Counted from the first letter of the stretch, positions 1 to 5,342 are shown. The stretch: DNA of 5,364 bases from Candidatus Falkowiibacteriota bacterium (GCA_903857815.1 CAIOGK010000022.1:1-5364), one strand, 5' to 3'. Translations and numbers: made by a program. Notes: generated from the sequence alone by a model not told the origin.

Positions 1-518
1 CTGATAGCTTTTAGAACACCAACAAAATTTCGTAAATTACCGGCGAGAACATTAACAAATCCAGAAATAGGGGCATTTAAAGTACCAACTAATTTACCGT
101 ATAATTCATGTTTACTTGGTAATTTAGATAGCGCCTCAACCTGTTCTTTTGATAAAAGCTTATTTTCTAAGATTCCTCCTAGGAAGAAGATTTTTCCTTC
201 TTTTTCTTTATCTTTGCGGAATTCTCCTAGAATTTTAGCTGGGGCAATTTCGTCTTCATAAGAAAAAATTGCGGCAATCTTACCATCAAATTCTCTAGTA
301 TTTAGACTTTCAATGTTGCTATCTTTAAAAGCAATGTTCATTAAAGTCTTTTTAGCGACATAATATTCGCTATTTTCAGCTCTTAATTTAGCACGTAGAG
401 CCTCGTTATCTTTTACTCCGAAAGCATTAAAACCAGCAAAAACTACTGATTTAGATTTTTTCATTTTTTCGGTTAAATTACGTAAAATTTCTTGTTTTTG
501 AATTTTATTTTTTGGCAT
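1..518 (-). CDS. rplJ: Ribosomal protein L10 (uL10), 3' end cut by window
   Basis: L10 anchors the L7/L12 stalk to 23S rRNA in the large ribosomal subunit and so helps recruit translation GTPases. I translated this frame by hand from the ATG at 518. It is open for 172 codons and runs off the window start. Recognisable L10 features are the N-terminal KxxKxxxL-like helix, SVVFAGFNAFGV (residues about 24-35), the block EALRAKLRAENSEYYVAKKTL (about 39-59), KLPSKHELYGKLVGTLNAP (about 132-150) and the closing LAGNLRNFVGVLKAI. The family is usually about 165-180 residues, so only a short C-terminal tail is missing. No Shine-Dalgarno sequence precedes the ATG; the upstream bases are the U-tract of an attenuator. 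The gene is expected to be followed by rplL outside the window, and it is controlled by the leader at 522-630. The family assignment is firm. Confidence 0.96.
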   Translation of the reverse strand, partial: MPKNKIQKQEILRNLTEKMKKSKSVVFAGFNAFGVKDNEALRAKLRAENSEYYVAKKTLMNIAFKDSNIESLNTREFDGKIAAIFSYEDEIAPAKILGEFRKDKEKEGKIFFLGGILENKLLSKEQVEALSKLPSKHELYGKLVGTLNAPISGFVNVLAGNLRNFVGVLKAI

Positions 519-521
519 ATA

Positions 522-546
522 ATAAAAAAACTGTGTTACCACAGTT
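522..546 (-). terminator. Attenuator terminator directly before rplJ ATG
   Basis: Read on the minus strand, AACTGTG (546-540), loop GTAA (539-536) and CACAGTT (535-529) form a perfect 7-bp hairpin. It runs into a U-tract (530-524, seven T including the last two stem bases). Termination would occur about 4-6 bases before the rplJ start at 518. The 5' arm and loop overlap the antiterminator strand at 537-544, so the two structures cannot coexist. The stem is weak in GC content, as suits a conditional terminator. Confidence 0.8.
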
Positions 547-630
547 GTAAAAACGCTAAAAAAGCGAATATTACCTCGGCAAGATTTATGAACGCTTAAA
601 ACGTTTACTTGCTGTCTGTGGTATCTTTTG
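522..630 (-). promoter_or_regulatory. Ribosomal protein L10 leader (autoregulatory attenuator)
   Basis: This is the 5' leader of rplJ. On the minus strand it carries the L10-leader core: ACAGACAGCAAG at 619-608 and CTTGCCGAGGTA at 583-572. GCAAG (612-608) pairs with CTTGC (583-579), and TACC (623-620) pairs with GGTA (575-572). The asymmetric internal loop ACAGACA/CGA between them has the layout of a kink-turn. AACG/CGTT-type pairing (605-602 with 594-591) forms the apical hairpin, and CGCT/AGCG (566-563 with 557-554) a second hairpin. An alternative 8-bp stem pairs TACCACAG (623-616) with CTGTGGTA (544-537). It excludes both the TACC/GGTA stem and the terminator at 529-546. In the B. subtilis rplJL system, L10(L12)4 binding favours termination. 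The same logic fits here: the protein-bound kink-turn captures TACC and frees the terminator, so excess L10 shuts off rplJ. The pairings are read from the sequence; the mechanism is taken from the family. Confidence 0.88.
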
Positions 631-640
631 TTATGTAAGA

Positions 641-668
641 ATATTAGCAGATGCTCAAGATTTGTCAA
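641..668 (-). promoter_or_regulatory. Promoter for the L10 leader and rplJ
   Basis: On the minus strand there is a perfect -35 TTGACA (668-663), a 16-bp spacer and TAATAT (646-641). TG sits one base before the -10 (TGC TAATAT), making an extended -10. Transcription would start near 634, just upstream of the L10 leader fold, giving a leader of about 115 nt. It is divergent from the promoter at 701-729. Confidence 0.8.
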
Positions 669-700
669 GAGTTTATTAGATTTTAGCCATTTTTTGTTAG

Positions 701-729
701 TTGACAATATTTAGTTAAAATCGTAGGAT
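701..729 (+). promoter_or_regulatory. Promoter of the three-gene plus-strand operon
   Basis: Perfect -35 TTGACA (701-706), 17-bp spacer, -10 TAGGAT (724-729). The predicted start is near 736, leaving a leader of about 45 nt before the ATG at 781. The divergent rplJ promoter starts 32 bp away, so the two -35 boxes form an inverted pair (TTGTCAA 662-668, TTGACAA 701-707). No other operator is evident between them. Confidence 0.78.
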
Positions 730-768
730 AAAATCAATTAAACGAAATTATTAACGTTCATTAAAAAT

Positions 769-774
769 AGGAGG
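769..774 (+). promoter_or_regulatory. Strong Shine-Dalgarno site for the 781 gene
   Basis: AGGAGG lies six bases before the ATG at 781 and is followed by TG, extending the match to the anti-Shine-Dalgarno sequence. It fixes the start of the first operon gene. It contrasts with rplJ and the uvrC-like gene, which have no such site. Confidence 0.85.
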
Positions 775-780
775 TGTATT

Positions 781-1221
781 ATGCGGTACAATTTATGGTT
801 TTCGGTGTTAGCTGGTATTATTATCGGCGCTGTGCTGGGTATGTTTTTTTTCATAGTCCCGGCAAAGTTTTTGATTTCTGGGCCTATCAAGGGCAATGAA
901 CTTATGCTCCCGCCTGGTGTCCAAGAATATATTTTAGGACAAACTTGGCGTTGGGGAGGAATTTCCGGTGCAATAATTGGGTTTCTTTGTGGCTTCAATA
1001 ATGATGCAACTTTACCTCGTGGTGATTTTTCTAAGATGATTGGAGTTTTGTGTTTTATCGTGTCTACTGTTTCTGCTTGGTGGACCCAATGGGATTGTTT
1101 GGCCAATACTTCTTTTGGTCGAATAATAATTATAGTGCTGGTAACATTCGCTATGTTTATTATAGCGGTTCCCGTGAGTGGATATTTTTCATTTATTGAA
1201 TCAATCAGAGAAAGGGATTAA
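781..1221 (+). CDS. Four-helix integral membrane protein, function unknown
   Basis: A 146-residue hydrophobic protein that I do not recognise. Four likely membrane helices are visible: about 7-26 (glycine-rich LAGIIIGAVLGMFFFIV), 57-72 (GGISGAIIGFLCGF), 86-101 (MIGVLCFIVSTVSAWW) and 114-136 (IIIIVLVTFAMFIIAVPV). The first two contain small-xxx-small glycine patterns that suit close helix packing. Two aromatic, tryptophan-rich stretches (WRW at 56-58 and WWTQW at 100-104) sit at helix ends. The C-terminus is short and charged (ESIRERD). There is no catalytic motif and no cleavable signal peptide. The start is secured by the strong AGGAGG site. The gene ends two bases before the next ATG, so it is co-transcribed with the next membrane protein and may partner it. 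A membrane location is clear; the function is open. Confidence 0.85.
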   Translation: MRYNLWFSVLAGIIIGAVLGMFFFIVPAKFLISGPIKGNELMLPPGVQEYILGQTWRWGGISGAIIGFLCGFNNDATLPRGDFSKMIGVLCFIVSTVSAWWTQWDCLANTSFGRIIIIVLVTFAMFIIAVPVSGYFSFIESIRERD

Positions 1222-1223
1222 TT

Positions 1224-2255
1224 ATGAACGAAATTGTAGAATTCTTAACATGTGCAGTTATGTTACTGTGCAGTTTGGTTATTACTGGTCAATGGGCGCG
1301 ATATGGTCTTTGGGAACTCGGTATAGCAAGACCGTTAAATGCTAAGCCGGTGATTGCCTCTTTTATCGGCATGACTTCATTTATTATTGCGGGATTAGCA
1401 CAAAGAAAATTTGGTCTAAAATTCAGTTTTTTAACCGAAGAAAATATTTGGCAAGCATCATTAGTATTTTTAGGCATTCCTTTATTGTGGTTGTTTTTTG
1501 TTCGTTATGCCATTATGCCTAAGGGTCAATTTGATTACAACCGGGCTATCGCTAGAACTAAATTTTGGAGTCTCTCGCACTTTAAGCCGGGTGAAAAATT
1601 AAAGGAAAATGGAGAGCTGTTGAAAAATTTTTCTATGGCAATCCAGGCTTTACAGTTTTTCAAAAATGCCATTAAATCTCAGGAAAAAGGAGCTTTTGCG
1701 GCTGTTCCGATGGAACCTAAAATTATTTCCCTATCCCATGTTGCGATTTCTGAGCGTAATACCGTTACTTGTTCTTGCCCTCGTTGCTTAGCGTCAATCG
1801 AAGTTCCCAGTTGTGCCCCGTTAGGAGCTACTGGCCATTGCACTAATTGCGGAAGAGTTATTACGGCTAAAACAATCGGTAATCTTCTTTATGTTAATTG
1901 TCGAGGCGGCGCTATTATTTCACATGCTATCACGCTGCGCAGTAAAGAGAATATCGCGACTGCTTATGAAGAAATGGCTTTTTTATATCGAATGATGAAT
2001 CGTTTTGACGATGCTAATGAGTTTTTGGATAGAGCCTTGTCAATTACGTTTGATATTTTGAAAGCGGACCCCGAAAACTATGAGTATTTAAAACTTAAAG
2101 CTTTAATTCTGTTTCGCCAGGCGGAAATATATCACGTTCAGGGATTAAGTGTTAATGCTAAAGAGCTTTACAATGAATGTTTATTGCTCGATGAAAAAAT
2201 TGGGACCCCCCAAGAAGAAATTCAATTAACTAAAAACTTATTAGAGAAATTATGA
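1224..2255 (+). CDS. Membrane protein with zinc ribbon and TPR-like tail
   Basis: A 343-residue protein of no recognised named family, with a modular layout. Three likely membrane helices lie at about 4-22, 42-59 and 77-98. A basic linker follows (about 99-160), consistent with the positive-inside rule and a cytoplasmic tail. A zinc-ribbon-like module spans about 183-226: C185-x2-C188 and C206-x2-C209 could bind one metal ion, with extra cysteines at 183, 197 and 226. The phrase CPRCLASIEVP resembles the opening of MJ0042-type ribbons. The tail has two helix-turn-helix TPR-like repeats, about 245-278 (AYEEMAFLYRMMNRFDDANEFLDRAL) and 292-325 (ALILFRQAEIYHVQGLSVNAKELYNECL). These are usually protein-binding surfaces. 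The ATG at 1224 is preceded by AAAGGG, seven bases upstream. The gene overlaps the HAD gene by four bases (ATGA), implying translational coupling. A role as a membrane-anchored adaptor or sensor is inference only. Confidence 0.83.
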   Translation: MNEIVEFLTCAVMLLCSLVITGQWARYGLWELGIARPLNAKPVIASFIGMTSFIIAGLAQRKFGLKFSFLTEENIWQASLVFLGIPLLWLFFVRYAIMPKGQFDYNRAIARTKFWSLSHFKPGEKLKENGELLKNFSMAIQALQFFKNAIKSQEKGAFAAVPMEPKIISLSHVAISERNTVTCSCPRCLASIEVPSCAPLGATGHCTNCGRVITAKTIGNLLYVNCRGGAIISHAITLRSKENIATAYEEMAFLYRMMNRFDDANEFLDRALSITFDILKADPENYEYLKLKALILFRQAEIYHVQGLSVNAKELYNECLLLDEKIGTPQEEIQLTKNLLEKL

Positions 2256-2959
2256 AATGTCTTGCAGAAAAAAAGTTTTTTATGTTTGATCTTGACGGCG
2301 TCTTGATTAACAGCACAGAGATTGGTTTTATAAAAATTAATCGAATTCTTGGTCATCTTGGCTTAAGTCATGTTTCTCCTGAATTTTTAAGGCCACATTG
2401 GGGTAAACAATTTTCCGATTTCTTTGATTTAATATGCAATGAAGTTGGCGCCAGAGAAGATCAGAGAAAAGATTTTTTGGAAATTGAACCAATAATCGCC
2501 GCTGATTTACCCTACGAATTTTCTCGTGAATTATTTGAAGCGATAACTAACTTAAAGCTTTTTGGTGGAAAGGTTGGTTTAATAACCAGCCGCACTGATG
2601 ATAGTTTGCGACTAATTGCGAAACAGATTGGGATGAACCTAAAAATGTTTGATCAGCTTCAAACCATTAATCATTTTTATCACCACAAACCCGATGGCCG
2701 AGTGTTTGGTCCATTTATTAATTGGGCCGCCGCTCGCCGTATTACACCAGAACAAATGGTGTATATCGGTGATACCTTAGATAATGATTATGTCGCTACG
2801 CAAGATTCAGACCCTAAAATTGATTTTATAGGGGTTGTTTCCGGCGCTACTACCAGTGAAGAATTTTTAAATGCTGGTGTTCCTTTGTGCAGAATTGTAG
2901 AATTTGGGCATTTGCCAAATTTTTTACATCATTTGCTCAAGCAAAAAGTCACAGCTTAA
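2252..2959 (+). CDS. HAD-superfamily phosphatase (phosphoglycolate-phosphatase-like)
   Basis: A 235-residue soluble protein with all four HAD motifs. Motif I is FDLDGVL, with nucleophile D13 and acid/base D15. Motif II is LITSR (T112). Motif III is K146 in HHKPDG. Motif IV is IGDTLDND (D174, D177), which binds magnesium. The helical stretch between motifs I and II (about 17-90) is a C1-type cap, as in phosphoglycolate phosphatase and PpaX-like enzymes. The predicted reaction is Mg2+-dependent hydrolysis of a small phosphate ester in the cytoplasm. The substrate cannot be read from the sequence. Motif I begins at residue 12, so the ATG at 2252 is the natural start; it overlaps the stop of the preceding gene. 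Only a weak AGAGA lies upstream, so coupling to the previous gene probably drives translation. This is the last gene of the operon, followed by the terminator at 2980. Confidence 0.9.
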   Translation: MKCLAEKKFFMFDLDGVLINSTEIGFIKINRILGHLGLSHVSPEFLRPHWGKQFSDFFDLICNEVGAREDQRKDFLEIEPIIAADLPYEFSRELFEAITNLKLFGGKVGLITSRTDDSLRLIAKQIGMNLKMFDQLQTINHFYHHKPDGRVFGPFINWAAARRITPEQMVYIGDTLDNDYVATQDSDPKIDFIGVVSGATTSEEFLNAGVPLCRIVEFGHLPNFLHHLLKQKVTA

Positions 2960-2979
2960 AATATAGCTGGTATTTATAA

Positions 2980-3009
2980 GCCGTTCCAATTTCTTGGAGC
3001 GGCTTTTTT
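2980..3009 (+). terminator. Intrinsic terminator of the three-gene operon
   Basis: GCCGTTCCAA (2980-2989) pairs with TTGGAGCGGC (2994-3003), giving a 10-bp stem with one G-U pair and a TTTC loop. Six T follow at 3004-3009. It lies 21 bases after the HAD stop codon. The U-tract overlaps the stop codon of the converging uvrC-like gene (3010-3008). Read on the minus strand the stem is followed only by TTATAAATA, so it would stop uvrC transcripts weakly at best. Confidence 0.92.
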
Positions 3010-4189
3010 AATTAGGTCGTCTAGTAATTTTTGCACCCGCTTTTCTTCCCCGATTAGCAAAGCGATGGGCTTCCTCGCGCAATTTTAATAAGGTTGGTTT
3101 TATATTTTCAGCAAGTAATCTCTGTTCTTTTTTAGTTTTAGCCGTAAAGACCAAAATATCACCGCCAAATTTAGAAATTCCTACTAGAGGAATATTAATA
3201 TTATTAAGCGCTAGTTTGCGCGATAAGAAACTAATCTGAGGCGAGCCACCGTCTATCATAATTAAATCGGGAATTAACCATTCCGGATGTTTAAAGCGAC
3301 GGACTAGAACTTCGAGTAAGGCTCTCTCATCATCTCCGGCTGGAGCATCTTTAATTTTAAATAATCGATATTCAGAAGTATTAGGCTCGCCATTTTCAAA
3401 AACAACCATGGAACCATAGCTTTCTTTACCGGCATGGTGTGATATGTCATAGCCCTCTAAACGACTAATTTTTTGTTCTTTTAAGTCTCCTTCCCTTGTT
3501 AACAAAGAAACGTCTTGAATATGTTTGAGGGCTTTAATTTTATCAGGATTGTCTTTCATTAATTTTGTAATCAAACGTTTTTTTTCTCCCGATAAAAGAA
3601 GGCAAATGTTATCAATATTTTTTTTATAATCTCGAGCGGAAATTTTATTAGCGCAAGCCCCGGGGCATAAACCAATTTGATAATCAAAACAAGCCTTACC
3701 GCTTCCCGCCTGACAATTTCCGTAAGGAAAAACGCGACGTATTAAACGTAGAGCATTTTGCAATAAATAAAAGGATTGATAGGGACCAAAGATTTTTGCG
3801 GTTCCAGCCGGAAATTTATTTAACTCATGGCCGCGAATAATTATCGGACGCGTGAATTCTTTTTTAGGAATAACAACATAAATAAAAGAACGATTATCCC
3901 TATCGCGAACATTATATTTGGGCCAGTATTTTTTAATGTTTTGGGCTTCTAAAATTATGGCGTCAAGTAAAGTTTCTGTTTCCTCATATCTTAAATTATG
4001 AGCGGAGGCGACCATTTCGGCGATTCTGGGTTCTATGCCTTTTTGAAAATACTGGCTTAGTCTTGCTTTAAGGCTAGTTGCACGGCCAACATATAAAACT
4101 GTTCCCTTTTTATCTAGCCAAAAATAAACTCCTGGTTTTTTAGGAATTTCTTTGAGTCCAGTTTTTAGCTCTTCGTTGTATCTGTGCAT
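3008..4189 (-). CDS. uvrC: Short UvrC-like excinuclease subunit
   Basis: In nucleotide excision repair UvrC is recruited by UvrB and cuts on both sides of a lesion. This 393-residue protein keeps both nuclease modules. The N-terminal GIY-YIG domain (about 12-95) has GVY (20-22), YVG (33-35), R43 and E81 at the spacing expected for the 3' cut. A cysteine cluster (C159, C167, C175, C179) follows. The C-terminal RNase H-like domain (about 243-378) keeps YDIS (D248), IDGG (D313) and EEAHRFA (H375), matching the D-D-H site for the 5' cut. Typical UvrC has about 600 residues. Here the UvrB-binding UVR region (about 200-235) is abbreviated without a clear motif, and the tandem helix-hairpin-helix tail is absent: only 16 residues follow EAHRFA. 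The frame is intact and ends cleanly, so this is a reduced form rather than a broken gene. The ATG at 4189 has no Shine-Dalgarno site. Strict functional equivalence to UvrC is inferred. Confidence 0.9.
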   Translation of the reverse strand: MHRYNEELKTGLKEIPKKPGVYFWLDKKGTVLYVGRATSLKARLSQYFQKGIEPRIAEMVASAHNLRYEETETLLDAIILEAQNIKKYWPKYNVRDRDNRSFIYVVIPKKEFTRPIIIRGHELNKFPAGTAKIFGPYQSFYLLQNALRLIRRVFPYGNCQAGSGKACFDYQIGLCPGACANKISARDYKKNIDNICLLLSGEKKRLITKLMKDNPDKIKALKHIQDVSLLTREGDLKEQKISRLEGYDISHHAGKESYGSMVVFENGEPNTSEYRLFKIKDAPAGDDERALLEVLVRRFKHPEWLIPDLIMIDGGSPQISFLSRKLALNNINIPLVGISKFGGDILVFTAKTKKEQRLLAENIKPTLLKLREEAHRFANRGRKAGAKITRRPN

Positions 4190-4196
4190 AAGTTAT

Positions 4197-4224
4197 TTGA
4201 CAAAGGTTATTCTAGTGCTAGAAT
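4197..4224 (+). promoter_or_regulatory. Promoter of the intergenic small RNA
   Basis: Perfect -35 TTGACA (4197-4202), 16-bp spacer and TAGAAT (4219-4224) with TG one base before it (TGC TAGAAT), making an extended -10. Transcription would begin near 4231. No gene follows on the plus strand before the terminator at 4390-4442, so the transcript is untranslated. Its design closely matches the rplJ promoter (perfect -35, 16-bp spacer, TGC before the -10). Confidence 0.8.
4209..4224. repeat. 16-bp palindrome shared by two divergent -10 boxes
   Basis: ATTCTAGTGCTAGAAT: two 7-bp arms around TG. The right arm ends in the TAGAAT -10 of the small RNA. The left arm, read on the minus strand, gives TAGAAT positioned for the uvrC-like gene. 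It could be a repressor operator or simply two back-to-back -10 elements. Confidence 0.65.
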
Positions 4225-4235
4225 TTACTTATCAA
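4209..4235 (-). promoter_or_regulatory. uvrC: Possible uvrC promoter
   Basis: On the minus strand TTGATA (4235-4230), a 15-bp spacer and TAGAAT (4214-4209). The spacer is short and there is no TG extension, so this is weaker than its divergent partner. Transcription would start near 4202, leaving about 13 untranslated bases before the ATG and no Shine-Dalgarno site. Alternatively uvrC is transcribed from uvrA through the gap. Confidence 0.42.
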
Positions 4236-4442
4236 TTTTTTGGTTTTTTTAAAAAACAATTATTGTTACATTTTGTTCAAAAATAGTTTTCCAAGGTTTG
4301 GGACTCATCTTCTAGCAGAGGTTGGAAGCTCTAAGTTTTAAACTTAAAGACCGGATTAAACCGGATAGCTAGCAATATAGCAAAATGTTAAAGCCTCGGT
4401 ATGAGTTGATGAAAAAAGCTTACCGAGGCTTTTTTATTTTTT
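4231..4442 (+). ncRNA. Structured small RNA of unassigned family
   Basis: A complete non-coding transcription unit of about 210 nt lies between uvrA and uvrC on the opposite strand: consensus promoter, no credible reading frame, and an intrinsic terminator. A 10-bp closing stem pairs 4268-4277 with 4379-4388 (ACATTTTGTT with AGCAAAATGT, one G-U). Inside it CTAGC (4312-4316) pairs with GCTAG (4368-4372). That stem encloses three consecutive hairpins: AGAG/CTCT (4317-4320, 4329-4332; loop GTTGGAAG), AAGT/ACTT (4333-4336, 4342-4345) and CCGG/CCGG (4351-4354, 4361-4364; loop ATTAAA). The purine-rich GGTTTGGGACTCATCT (4295-4310) stays mostly unpaired. The first 35 nt are U/A-rich. It is not a tRNA, tmRNA or SRP RNA: their diagnostic sequences are missing. 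A single long 6S-like hairpin is not apparent, though its size suits 6S. The raiA motif, a roughly 200-nt family, is another candidate I cannot confirm. The unit is well supported; the identity is unknown. Confidence 0.7.
4390..4442 (+). terminator. Intrinsic terminator of the small RNA
   Basis: AAAGCCTCGGTA (4390-4401) pairs perfectly with TACCGAGGCTTT (4421-4432), a 12-bp stem around a 19-base loop. T-rich sequence follows (4431-4442, broken by one A at 4436). The U-tract covers the stop and last lysine codons of uvrA on the other strand. Read on the minus strand the stem is followed by AACATTTTG, so it may stop uvrA only partly. Confidence 0.92.
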
Positions 4443-5342
4443 CAAATAAGGTTTTAAATATTTTCCAGTTAAACTTTCCGGTTCTCTAACGATATCTTCT
4501 GGGGCCCCGGCTGCCACTAAACGTCCGCCGTTATCGCCCCCATCTGGACCTAAATCAACAATATAATCCATTGATTTAAGCATATGCATATTATGTTCAA
4601 TTACCATAACGGAATTCCCTTTTTCAACTAATTTATTCAAGACGGATAAAAGCATATCAATATCGTAATAATGTAATCCAGTTGTCGGCTCATCCAAAAG
4701 ATACAAAGTTCGCTTCCCTAAAGTATGAGTTAGTTCCTTTGCGATTTTAATGCGTTGAGCCTCACCTCCGGATAGGGTTGTTGCACTCTGACCGATTTTT
4801 ACATATCCAAGACCAACTGATTGTAGAACTTTTAATTTATCAGTAATAAAATAATTACCCTCAAAATGTTCAACGGCCTCATCAATCGTCATGTCTAAAA
4901 TTTCAGCAATATTTTTTCCTTTGTATTTTACTTGTAGAGTTTCTCTATTAAAACGCTTTCCGCGACAGACTTCACATTCAACTAAAACTGGAGGTAAAAA
5001 ATGCATCTCGATTAAGTTAGCGCCCGCCCCTTCACAGGCCTCACAACGTCCACCAGGGCGATTAAATGAGAAACGGCCAATTGCGTATCCTCTTTCCTTC
5101 GCTTCCGGTAAGGCGGCAAAAAAATCACGAATCGGGGTAAAAATTCCGGTATAAGTTGCTGGGTTAGAACGAGGAGTGCGACCGATGGGTGATTGGTCAA
5201 TTACGATTACTTTACTTAAATAATCGGTTCCCTTTATATCTTGAACATCCTCTAGCTTAGCCCTACCTCCAGGTCGGGCTTTAATATGAGAAACGTTTTT
5301 ATATAAAACATCGTACAGAAAAGAAGATTTTCCACTTCCAGA
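4434..5342 (-). CDS. uvrA: UvrA, C-terminal part (second ATPase), 5' end cut
   Basis: UvrA is the damage-sensing ABC ATPase that loads UvrB in nucleotide excision repair. The visible frame has 302 codons, numbered here from the codon at 5342. It begins inside the second Walker A (SGSGKSSFLYD, 1-11). It continues with VIDQSPIGRTPRSNPATYTG (47-66) and the zinc finger C100-x2-C103-x19-C123-x2-C126, with GGRCEAC and CEVCRGKRFNRETL. The ABC signature LSGGEAQR is at 190-197, Walker B TLYLLDEPTTGLH at 212-224 and the H-loop VIEHN (H250) follows. It ends normally with KPYLKK. Full UvrA has about 940 residues, so roughly the last third is present. The ATG at 5006 is an internal methionine of EMHFLP, not the start. 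An in-frame TAA at 5345-5343, just before Walker A, is addressed separately. The uvrC-like gene lies downstream on the same strand, 244 bases away, and they probably act together. Confidence 0.95.
   Translation of the reverse strand, partial: SGSGKSSFLYDVLYKNVSHIKARPGGRAKLEDVQDIKGTDYLSKVIVIDQSPIGRTPRSNPATYTGIFTPIRDFFAALPEAKERGYAIGRFSFNRPGGRCEACEGAGANLIEMHFLPPVLVECEVCRGKRFNRETLQVKYKGKNIAEILDMTIDEAVEHFEGNYFITDKLKVLQSVGLGYVKIGQSATTLSGGEAQRIKIAKELTHTLGKRTLYLLDEPTTGLHYYDIDMLLSVLNKLVEKGNSVMVIEHNMHMLKSMDYIVDLGPDGGDNGGRLVAAGAPEDIVREPESLTGKYLKPYLKK

Noticed and set aside
738..1106. Minus-strand open frame of 122 codons
   Set aside because: It is the shadow of the membrane protein gene at 781-1221, which has the strong ribosome binding site and coherent membrane helices; the reverse translation has no coherent features.
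1289..1477. Minus-strand open frame of 62 codons
   Set aside because: Shadow of the membrane/zinc-ribbon gene; no start signals or family features.
4243..4267. A/T-rich palindromes (T-run then A-run; AACAAT-T-ATTGTT)
   Set aside because: Low-complexity symmetry is expected in AT-rich intergenic DNA, and no repeat, CRISPR or origin pattern accompanies it.
4312..4372. Cloverleaf-like arrangement resembling a tRNA
   Set aside because: The enclosing stem is only 5 bp, and there is no TΨC-like GGTTCGA sequence, no anticodon loop of seven bases with flanking T and purine, and no CCA end. It is better read as part of the small RNA.
4384..4488. Small plus-strand frame starting MLKPRYELMKKAYRG inside the terminator
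   Set aside because: No ribosome binding site; it reads through a terminator hairpin and antisense to uvrA.
5006..5006. ATG at 5006 as the start of a short UvrA-like protein
   Set aside because: The preceding 112 codons in the same frame are plainly UvrA, including the first zinc-binding CxxC and the Walker A.
5012..5200. Minus-strand open frame of 62 codons, and plus-strand frame at 4891-5154
   Set aside because: Both are out of frame with uvrA, whose conserved zinc finger and QSPIGRTPRSNP motif span the same bases.
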